From: Deltaproteobacteria bacterium
GTDB taxonomy: Bacteria; Desulfobacterota; DSM-4660; Desulfatiglandales; B25-G16
Assembly (NCBI GenBank): GCA_003646935.1
Contig: QMLW01000150.1
Coordinates: 1-5,797 of the forward strand
Reading direction: 5' to 3'
Length of the DNA: 5,797 nucleotides
Shown here: piece by piece, positions 1 to 5,280 of the stretch
How the letters are laid out: each line of letters opens with the position of its first letter
Numbering within the stretch: position 1 is the first letter of the stretch
Translations under genes and position numbers: made by a program
Notes under the pieces: generated by a model
The model's input: the letters and a program-made list of their open reading frames with translations, nothing else
Databases searched by the model: none
Told to the model about the DNA's origin: nothing

Positions 1-2512
1 CAGCGCGGCCATCTATGATGGAGACACCTCGGCGTGGGCCCGGAAGAAGATAAAGGAGAAGATCCCGAACATCATTCTCACCAATCCCGACATGCTCCAT
101 AGGGCGATACTCGCCTATCACGAGAAATGGGCCGATTTCTTCTCCAACCTGGCGTTCGTGATTATCGATGAGGTTCACACCTATAGGGGGATCTTCGGCT
201 CACACCTCGTTCAACTATTGAGAAGACTGCGCAGGCTCTGTCACCTGTATAGCACAAGACCCCAGTTCATACTCTCATCAGCAACTATCCAGAACCCCGG
301 CGAATTTGGTATGAACCTCATAGGCAGGAACGTGGAGGTGATTTCCCAAAGCGGTGCCCCTAAATCCGGGCAGCATTTTTTGTTTCTCAATCCCCTATCA
401 AGCACCGCCTTTACCGCTACCCAATTCTTTATCCGATGCCTGAGGGCCGGTTTGAGAACCATCACCTTTACCCAGTCGAGAAAGGCGACCGAGCTCATCG
501 ACATGTGGGTTAAACGCCTTGCCCCGGAATTCAAGGACAAGGTTAGTTCCTATAGGGCTGGATTCCTGCCCGAGGAACGAAGATTGATAGAGGGCAGACT
601 CGCCCGAGGCACGCTTTTGGGGGTGATATCCACGAGTGCGCTCGAGATGGGAATTGACATTGGGTATCTGGATGTGTGCGTCTTGGTAGGATACCCGGGC
701 ACCATAATAAACACGTGGCAGCGCGGTGGCAGGGTGGGACGCGCGGGAAGGGATTCGCTCGTTGTCTTGATCGCTGACCAGGATGCCCTGGATCAGTACT
801 TCATGCAACATCCCGCTCAATTCTTCGAACAAGCCTTTGAGACCGCCGTTATCGATCCCAACAACGCTCATGTCATACGAGCCCATCTGCCGTGTGCTGC
901 TGCTGAGAGTTCCTTGACCACAGAAGATGCCAGATTCTGGACCGTGGAGCTCAAGGAGCATCTCGATCACCTGGAAGACGAGGGAGAACTGAGCAGAACG
1001 AGCGATGGCGCACCTTGCTGGTTTGCGACCAGGAAACGGCCTCACCTCAAGGTGAACATACGTTCCCTTGGAGAGACCTATACCATTTTCAAAGGAAGCA
1101 CCGGAGAGGCGATCGGCACCGTTGATGGTGTAAGGGCGCTGAAGGAGTGTCATCCCGGAGCGATCTATCTCCACAGGGCCAATCCGTACTACGTGGAACG
1201 GCTGGTTCTCGATAGAAAGGATGTGATCGTTCAAGACGCGGACCTCCATTACTTCACAAGGGTTAGATCGGAGAAGGAAACCGAGATACTCGGCATTAGG
1301 AGGAGCCAGCCAAAAGGACAATTCGTGGCAAAGCTCGGCGAGCTCAAGGTAACCGAAACCATAACGGGGTATGAAAAGAGGAGGATACCCGGACAGGAGC
1401 TGATTGGCGTGTTCCCGCTGGAGCTTCCCCCTCAGACCTTTGAGACTGTGGGCCTTTGGGCGGAGATCGACGATATCATAAAAAAGATGGTGGAACGGGA
1501 GGGTCATCACTTTATGGGAGGCATTCATGCGGTGGAACACGCAACTATCAGCCTCTTTCCGCTCTTCGCTTTGTGCGATAGGAATGATATTGGCGGCATC
1601 TCCTATAGCTTCCATCCCCAGGTGGGAAAAGCCGCCATCTTCTTCTACGACGGCTACCCCGGAGGGGTGGGATTGGCCCAAAGGGGCTTTGACATTATTG
1701 TGCAGCTGTTTGAGGCTACCTTGAATCTCATCAAGGGATGCCCCTGTGAGGAGGGCTGTCCCTCGTGTATCTACTCTCCACGATGCGGTTCGGGCAACAA
1801 GCCATTGGATAAGAGGGCCGCCATTATGGTTCTCGAGGCCTTGACCGGGGCCCTATCCTTGAGCGATATGCCCGCCCTTGAACCGGAATCCCCGCTCAAA
1901 AGCACATTAGCAGAACAAGAGCAGGTGCCCGGAGATGCGAATCAACGGAGGATCCTTTACTTTGATCTGGAGACCCAACGCTCAGCGCTCGAGGTCGGCG
2001 GCTGGCAAAACGCACACCTTATGATGGTATCGGTGGCCGTGCTCTATGATAGCCTGGAGGATCGCTTCTATACCTTCACCGAGGACCAAATAGAGGGCCT
2101 GATTGAACGGCTGAGCTCTGCTGATCTCGTGATCGGCTTCAATGTGAAGCGGTTTGATTATGCGGTGCTCAAGCCATACACGTCTTGTGATCTGGGCGAG
2201 CTACCCACATTTGACCTACTCGAGGAGATCTATAACAGGCTTGGATACCGGCTAAGCCTCGATCATCTGGCCCATGAGACCCTCGGGAGACAAAAGTCAG
2301 CAGATGGTTTGCAGGCCTTGGCGTGGTTCAAGGCAGGCGAGATGGACAAGCTTACCGAGTACTGCAAAGCTGATGTGATGCTCGCCAGAGATCTCTTTCT
2401 CCACGGTTGTGATAAGGGCCACCTCATATACAGGGACAAGAGGCAGAACGAGAGACTGAGGTTTCCGGTCGATTGGGATCTTGACAAATTGATTCATAAT
2501 GTAAAAAAATAG
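1..2512 (+). CDS. DEVH-box helicase of the MrfA/YprA type fused to an RNase H-like exonuclease domain (5' partial)
   Basis: The frame is open from base 2, so the gene starts before the window; the ATG at 92 is internal. Residues here count from that Met. Superfamily 2 helicase motifs appear in order: TNPD just upstream, DEVH at 26-29, SAT at 63-65, a TFTQSR strand near 125-130, STSALEMGIDIG at 180-191, and QRGGRVGRAGR at 210-220. The Walker A region is missing upstream. A Cys cluster (C550, C552, C556, C559, C565) marks the DUF1998 region that binds metal in MrfA. Residues 620-770 form an RNase H-like DEDD exonuclease: D625/E627 (FDLET), D689 (GFNVKRFD), and Y757-x3-D761. In Bacillus subtilis, MrfA (helicase) and MrfB (exonuclease) are separate proteins repairing mitomycin C lesions; here both activities sit in one chain. 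A DNA-repair role is inferred. The family call is firm; the exact function is not. Confidence 0.92.
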   Translation, partial: SAAIYDGDTSAWARKKIKEKIPNIILTNPDMLHRAILAYHEKWADFFSNLAFVIIDEVHTYRGIFGSHLVQLLRRLRRLCHLYSTRPQFILSSATIQNPGEFGMNLIGRNVEVISQSGAPKSGQHFLFLNPLSSTAFTATQFFIRCLRAGLRTITFTQSRKATELIDMWVKRLAPEFKDKVSSYRAGFLPEERRLIEGRLARGTLLGVISTSALEMGIDIGYLDVCVLVGYPGTIINTWQRGGRVGRAGRDSLVVLIADQDALDQYFMQHPAQFFEQAFETAVIDPNNAHVIRAHLPCAAAESSLTTEDARFWTVELKEHLDHLEDEGELSRTSDGAPCWFATRKRPHLKVNIRSLGETYTIFKGSTGEAIGTVDGVRALKECHPGAIYLHRANPYYVERLVLDRKDVIVQDADLHYFTRVRSEKETEILGIRRSQPKGQFVAKLGELKVTETITGYEKRRIPGQELIGVFPLELPPQTFETVGLWAEIDDIIKKMVEREGHHFMGGIHAVEHATISLFPLFALCDRNDIGGISYSFHPQVGKAAIFFYDGYPGGVGLAQRGFDIIVQLFEATLNLIKGCPCEEGCPSCIYSPRCGSGNKPLDKRAAIMVLEALTGALSLSDMPALEPESPLKSTLAEQEQVPGDANQRRILYFDLETQRSALEVGGWQNAHLMMVSVAVLYDSLEDRFYTFTEDQIEGLIERLSSADLVIGFNVKRFDYAVLKPYTSCDLGELPTFDLLEEIYNRLGYRLSLDHLAHETLGRQKSADGLQALAWFKAGEMDKLTEYCKADVMLARDLFLHGCDKGHLIYRDKRQNERLRFPVDWDLDKLIHNVKK

Positions 2513-2535
2513 TAGCTATCTGAAAAGTCATAAAA

Positions 2536-2541
2536 AAGGAG
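2536..2541 (+). promoter_or_regulatory. Shine-Dalgarno site of tatA
   Basis: AAGGAG ends 8 nt before the ATG at 2550. It fixes the tatA start and lies inside the 37-bp gap after the helicase stop. That gap is too short for a clear separate promoter, so co-transcription with the helicase is likely. Confidence 0.8.
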
Positions 2542-2549
2542 TACAGCAT

Positions 2550-2849
2550 ATGTTCGGTCTGGGCACAACAGAGCTGCTTATCATCGGCGGGATTATCGTG
2601 CTCATCTTCGGCGCCAAGAGGTTGCCTGAGATAGGCAAGGGGCTGGGAGGCGCCATCAAGGAATTCAGAAATGTGAGAAGGGAAATAAGCCCCGACGACA
2701 GGGACACAAAGGCAGGTCAAGAGGGAGAGCAGGGGAAGAACAGCCTTGAGGAAAAATTGGTCGAAAAGGTGATCGAAGAGGTCCCCGTGGTGAAAAAGGG
2801 CCTGGCAGCAAAGAAAAAGGCGGACAAGATAACGAAGATCATATCATAG
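2550..2849 (+). CDS. tatA: Twin-arginine translocase subunit TatA/TatE
   Basis: TatA oligomerises in the inner membrane and forms the passage for folded twin-arginine substrates delivered by TatBC. The 99-residue protein has the full family layout. A very short periplasmic N-terminus leads into one membrane helix (about residues 4-20, starting TELLIIGG). The conserved F20-G21 hinge is followed by an amphipathic helix (about 22-42, with LPEIGKGLGGAIKEF). The charged, Lys/Glu-rich cytoplasmic tail is variable in this family. Length and the single N-terminal helix favour TatA/E over TatB, although TatA and TatB can be hard to tell apart and no tatC is in the window. It follows the helicase by 37 bp on the same strand and its last 11 bases overlap the convergent phosphatase gene. 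Confidence 0.93.
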   Translation: MFGLGTTELLIIGGIIVLIFGAKRLPEIGKGLGGAIKEFRNVRREISPDDRDTKAGQEGEQGKNSLEEKLVEKVIEEVPVVKKGLAAKKKADKITKIIS

Positions 2850-3624
2850 AAGATGCCTGATCAAGGACATCCATGAGCTCTTCATGGATCATTGCGTTTG
2901 ATGCCACGATAGAGGGTGATTCCAAACTGTAGGGCTTACCATTCAGATCCGTCACCACGCCACCTGCCTCTTCCACCATGAGCCATCCGGCCGCCGTATC
3001 CCATGGTTGCAGCCTGAGCTCCCAGAACCCGTCAAAACGACCTACGGCCACGTACGCAAGATCAAGCGCGGCCGATCCTATCCTTCGGATTGCCTGTACC
3101 TTAGGGATCATCTCGTTGAAATAGGCAAGGGTATCCCGGCAGTTTTCACGAACATCGTAGGGAAAGCCCGTGGCCACAAGGCCCTCGATAAGCCGCTCTG
3201 TGGTAGAGACATGGATTTCCCTCCCCTGCAAAAAGGCACCCTCACCTCTCTCAGCCACGAAGAGCTCATCGAACATGGGATCATAGATCACCCCGAGTAT
3301 GACCTCGCCCATCCTTTGGAGGGCTATGGACACGCAAAACAGGGGGTAGCCATGGGCGTAATTGGTGGTTCCATCGAGGGGGTCTATGATCCATCTATAC
3401 TCAGCACCCCTCGTGATGTTGGTTGACTCCTCCGCCATCACATCATGGTCTGGAAACAGCTTCTGAATCCGTGAGGTGATGATCTCCTCGGAGGTCCTGT
3501 CAGCTTCGGTCACCAGGTTGATCTCGCCCTTAAAATCAATCCTATGATCAGCGTGAAGCCTCTCCTTAAGAAACGCCCCCGCTTCCCTGGCGCTTTCAAC
3601 GGCTGCCTGTCGAAAGGTGGTCAC
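2839..3624 (-). CDS. Inositol monophosphatase family protein (SuhB/IMPase-like)
   Basis: Members are Mg2+-dependent, lithium-sensitive phosphatases acting on myo-inositol 1-phosphate or related sugar phosphates. The 261-residue length is normal. Both signature motifs are intact: IIDPLDGTTNYAHG (residues 79-92) with metal ligands D81 and D84, and PWDTAAGWLMVEEAGG (207-222) with D209. The upstream acidic ligand is E65 in MAEES. The start is GTG at 3622-3624, fixed by an AAAGGAGG site 7 nt upstream. The gene converges on tatA with an 11-bp overlap. Its leader runs straight into the tRNA terminator at 3645, leaving about 20 bp with no room for a normal promoter, so its transcription probably depends on read-through or on a promoter hidden upstream. 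The substrate cannot be told from sequence; related IMPase-fold enzymes include FBPase- and CysQ-type proteins, but the motif spacing fits IMPase best. Confidence 0.93.
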   Translation of the reverse strand: MTTFRQAAVESAREAGAFLKERLHADHRIDFKGEINLVTEADRTSEEIITSRIQKLFPDHDVMAEESTNITRGAEYRWIIDPLDGTTNYAHGYPLFCVSIALQRMGEVILGVIYDPMFDELFVAERGEGAFLQGREIHVSTTERLIEGLVATGFPYDVRENCRDTLAYFNEMIPKVQAIRRIGSAALDLAYVAVGRFDGFWELRLQPWDTAAGWLMVEEAGGVVTDLNGKPYSLESPSIVASNAMIHEELMDVLDQASSMI

Positions 3625-3631
3625 GATTTCC

Positions 3632-3639
3632 CCTCCTTT
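3632..3639 (-). promoter_or_regulatory. Strong Shine-Dalgarno site of the inositol-monophosphatase-family gene
   Basis: On the minus strand this reads AAAGGAGG, a near-perfect anti-16S match, 7 nt before the GTG at 3622-3624. It decides the GTG start. Confidence 0.85.
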
Positions 3640-3644
3640 AACTG

Positions 3645-3676
3645 AAAAAAGGGGGCTATGTCAGTGACATAACCCC
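3645..3676 (-). terminator. Intrinsic terminator of the initiator tRNA-Met locus
   Basis: On the minus strand an 11-bp stem (GGGGTTATGTC against GACATAGCCCC, one G-U wobble) closes a 3-nt ACT loop and is followed by C and six T. The wobble pairs only in the minus-strand transcript (C against A on the plus strand), which supports minus-strand use. It lies 9 bp beyond the CCA end of the tRNA fragment, so it is the native tRNA terminator. This shows that the left side of the junction is the original chromosomal locus. Confidence 0.85.
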
Positions 3677-3685
3677 GTGTTCTCG

Positions 3686-3730
3686 TGGTAGCGGGGTCAG
3701 GATTTGAACCTGAGACCTTCGGGTTATGAG
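3686..3730 (-). pseudogene. 3' half of an initiator tRNA-Met (CAT) gene; probable attachment-site copy left by integration
   Basis: Read on the minus strand this is tRNA nucleotides 32-76 with nothing missing. It contains the anticodon loop CTCATAA (CAT at 3726-3728), 3' anticodon stem CCCGA, variable loop AGGTC, T stem TCAGG/CCTGA with loop TTCAAAT, acceptor strand CCCCGCT, discriminator A, and encoded CCA. CCC at positions 39-41 after CTCATAA is the half of the three-G-C stem that marks initiator tRNA. The expected CGGG partner is absent: to the right the sequence reads TTTGA, and no D arm or 5' acceptor strand follows. Homology stops exactly at the edge of the anticodon loop, a usual crossover zone for tyrosine integrases. 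It cannot make a working tRNA. The intact copy is predicted at the far right end of the inserted element. Confidence 0.85.
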
Positions 3731-3888
3731 TCAAAGAAGGTCGAAATAGATAACTTATTGACATCTCGGCATTTTCCTTTAATTTCAGCAACTAATCACA
3801 ATTCCGTAATTCTTCAATAAGCAAAATATCTTCAATAAAATCATCCATAATCGAAAAAATGTGTCCCAAATGTGACCCACAAAATCAC
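3731..3888. other. AT-rich non-coding island end with paired GTGNCCCA repeats
   Basis: This stretch of about 160 bp between the tRNA fragment and the truncated toxin has no convincing gene. It holds two 8-bp repeats, GTGTCCCA at 3861-3868 and GTGACCCA at 3872-3879, in the same direction and 11 bp apart, about one helical turn. Such spacing fits arm-type integrase or excisionase binding sites. On the minus strand one frame stays open for about 30 codons across the repeats (ending ...IEELRNCD, stop) and could be the tail of a lost integrase gene, but I cannot recognise it. Confidence 0.4.
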
Positions 3889-3954
3889 TTACTCTTTACC
3901 CGCTCCGCGGTGAAAAAATTTGACGAGTGCGGAGGTATCGAAAAACAGAATCAT
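3889..3954 (-). pseudogene. vapC: VapC-type PIN-domain toxin, truncated after 21 codons
   Basis: The ATG at 3952-3954 overlaps the antitoxin stop as ATGA, the usual translational coupling in vapBC operons. The product begins MILFFDTSALVKFFH, the classic first strand of a PIN-domain ribonuclease with its first metal-binding Asp (D6) in the DTSALVK motif. It then reads RGAGKE and stops. Full VapC proteins are about 130-140 residues with three further acidic residues; none of that is present in any frame downstream, where the island-end sequence takes over. The toxin is therefore inactive. The loss looks like a deletion or recombination joint near codon 20 rather than a frameshift. Confidence 0.8.
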
Positions 3955-4163
3955 AGCCTATCCTCACGGATCATGCCTATATCCTTCGACAATGACCCTG
4001 TACACTTTTTCAAGACTTCCTGGACTTCGAGATAGGCTCTCTTCTTTCCTATCGGAGGCACGGTTTTTTGCCTTTTCAGATCAAGGACCATTTCATAGAC
4101 ATTCATGAGATCTTCTGGGGGGAGATCTTGAATTTCCTTTATTAGTTTCTCTTTCACCTGCAT
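3951..4163 (-). CDS. VapB-like antitoxin, first gene of a broken vapBC operon
   Basis: This 70-residue protein lies directly upstream of the truncated PIN toxin and shares the ATGA overlap with it, which identifies its role. The N-terminal part (residues 1-32, MQVKEKLIKEIQDLPPEDL onward) is predicted helical and resembles small antitoxins found beside PIN toxins. The C-terminal part (43-70, ending in GSLSKDIGMIREDRL) is the toxin-wrapping tail type that ends in an acidic/Arg-rich motif. No AbrB or ribbon-helix-helix signature is clear, so the DNA-binding class is open. The ATG at 4161-4163 has an AGGGG site 8 nt upstream, and TACAAT at 4181-4186 could be a -10 box, though no good -35 is seen. 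It normally neutralises VapC; with the toxin cut it has no visible cognate partner. Confidence 0.72.
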   Translation of the reverse strand: MQVKEKLIKEIQDLPPEDLMNVYEMVLDLKRQKTVPPIGKKRAYLEVQEVLKKCTGSLSKDIGMIREDRL

Positions 4164-4392
4164 GGCACTTACCCCTGTTTATTGTAGTTCGATTCTGACA
4201 GAGATTTTCAGAAAAATCAACTTGTTGAGCATAAAATTGTATGGTCTTGTACAAAGTAACGTGTTTGTTCGAACCAGGAAAGGATAGACTGAACAAAAAT
4301 TTTTCCATATAGGCATGGAGAAGAAAGAACAGGGAAAGTGTGTTGAAGAGGCACCTCAATCAACTGCCTCGGCAGTATGCCCTGCCCTGCTT

Positions 4393-4447
4393 GCCTCATG
4401 CCACATCCACGCCCGGCCTCATGCCCGGCATATCTCATTCCGGGCAT
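4393..4447. repeat. Degenerate GC-rich repeat cluster with an 8-bp inverted repeat
   Basis: GCCTCATGCC occurs at 4393-4402 and again at 4416-4425. The second copy runs into an inverted repeat, ATGCCCGG (4421-4428) and CCGGGCAT (4440-4447), around an 11-nt AT-rich loop. Further partial units (TGCCCTGCCCTGC, GCCCGGC) flank it. The motif GCATGAGGC/GCCTCATGC recurs like a decayed tandem or REP-type element. No T tract follows, so it is not an obvious terminator. Confidence 0.4.
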
Positions 4448-4547
4448 CCTGTCAGCATAACGTCCAATCATCATTCAAGAAAATGAGCCGAAAAATAGGG
4501 GATTGCTGTCTGGAAAATATGCGAATAAGTCGTTTGCTGTATTTTTC

Positions 4548-4574
4548 TTGATCAATCATATCTTTCGGTATACT
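4548..4574 (+). promoter_or_regulatory. Candidate promoter for the BamHI-family endonuclease gene
   Basis: TTGATC (4548-4553) and TATACT (4569-4574) resemble sigma-70 -35 and -10 boxes. The 15-bp spacer is shorter than ideal, so this is tentative. TTGATC lies within the palindrome TTGATCAA. The site is about 85 bp before the start codon. Confidence 0.25.
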
Positions 4575-4659
4575 CTCGCCACTATCTCAAAGCAGGACAT
4601 CATATTCCACAAGAATGCGGACCGGTTCTCTGAAGTTAATACAGTAAGGGCGAGAAGTT

Positions 4660-5268
4660 ATGAAATTTGTCAAAATCGAGGTACTTATCGATAAAGGACA
4701 CTTTTCTTCGAGTACCACTTGGCAAACCATCTTTGACCACATCAAGGACTCAATTCAAGCAGTTGAATGGCCTCCTAAATCCGGCAGCTTTACTGTCCGC
4801 AAACAGTCCGGCAAGAAGCGGGGTGAAGGAAGCGGGGTTAAGCCCATTAAGGAAGCCTTCATGTCTAAGCTTCAAACGTACGGCTGGGAACTTGAAACCA
4901 GAGAGAATATCGCTACTGTCAAAAGACCTGGTCCTTTGGATGCCACCTATAAGATCGGAGAGAAACTCTTTGCCGTAGAATGGGAGACGGGGAATATTTC
5001 ATCAAGCCACAGAGCAGTCAATAAAATGGCTCTGGGGATTTTAAAGGGACGTCTCATAGGAGGCATATTAATCCTGCCAACCAGGGAGTTTTACCAATAC
5101 CTCACAGATCGAGTCGGAAACTTCAGAGAGCTCGAGCCATATTTCCCGCTATGGAAGGCTCTCCAATGTGACGAGGGATTTCTTGCCGTGATTGCGGTTG
5201 AACATGATTATACCAGTACAGAGGTGGACAGAATTCCAAAGGGGACAAACGGCCGGCACCTTATCTGA
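4660..5268 (+). CDS. BamHI-family type II restriction endonuclease (predicted GGATCC)
   Basis: The 202-residue protein aligns along its length with BamHI (213 aa) as I recall that sequence. Shared blocks are VxPIKE (residues 60-65), GPLD (91-94), VEWETGNISSSHR (106-118), LTDRVGNFRELEPYF (148-162), and RIPKGTNG (191-198). Catalytic residues match BamHI D94, E111 and E113 as D94, E107 and E109. The main DNA-contact residues N116, S118, R122, D154 and R155 match N112, S114, R118, D150 and R151, so the same GGATCC target is likely. It is slightly shorter than BamHI at the C-terminus, like the compact homologue OkrAI. A TAA in frame at 4645 makes the ATG at 4660 the first start; AAGGG lies 9 nt upstream. 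It is cytoplasmic, acts as a dimer by family analogy, and converges on its methyltransferase with a 12-bp gap. Confidence 0.92.
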   Translation: MKFVKIEVLIDKGHFSSSTTWQTIFDHIKDSIQAVEWPPKSGSFTVRKQSGKKRGEGSGVKPIKEAFMSKLQTYGWELETRENIATVKRPGPLDATYKIGEKLFAVEWETGNISSSHRAVNKMALGILKGRLIGGILILPTREFYQYLTDRVGNFRELEPYFPLWKALQCDEGFLAVIAVEHDYTSTEVDRIPKGTNGRHLI

Positions 5269-5280
5269 ATACACTTTCCC

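Larger units (their letters stand above)
4164..4659. other. Gene-free spacer between the antitoxin and the restriction endonuclease
   Basis: No supported gene lies in these roughly 500 bases. The antitoxin side contains two small dyads: GATTTT/AAAATC at 4203-4218 and TCAAC-TT-GTTGA at 4217-4228. Either could be an operator for autoregulation. The middle carries a GC-rich repeat cluster (4393-4447). The right side is AT-rich and holds the likely endonuclease promoter. Short frames crossing it lack ribosome sites and family resemblance. No controller (C) protein gene of the helix-turn-helix type used by some restriction systems is visible here. Confidence 0.5.

Noticed and set aside
398..1681. 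Long open frame of 427 codons on the minus strand
   Set aside because: It lies opposite the helicase, which has unmistakable motifs; the opposite frame has no recognisable family features and is a composition shadow.
2869..2889. Hairpin ATCCATGA-GCTCT-TCATGGAT, 20 bp after the tatA stop, as a terminator
   Set aside because: No T tract follows on either strand, and it lies inside the phosphatase coding end (IHEELMD), so it may be chance.
3007..3426. Plus-strand open frame of 139 codons
   Set aside because: It is opposite the inositol-monophosphatase-family gene, whose signature motifs are intact on the minus strand.
3686..3730. A functional tRNA-Met gene
   Set aside because: The 5' acceptor strand, D arm and 5' anticodon stem are absent; only nucleotides 32-76 remain.
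4217..4474. Minus-strand frame of 85 codons with repeated GMR-type residues
   Set aside because: The residues come from the GC-rich repeat cluster; no ribosome site or family match is seen.
4503..4694. Plus-strand frame of 63 codons just before the endonuclease
   Set aside because: It overlaps the endonuclease start, shows no helix-turn-helix expected of a controller protein, and lacks a ribosome site.
4667..4978. Plus-strand frame of 103 codons inside the endonuclease gene
   Set aside because: It is a shadow in another frame of the BamHI-family gene.
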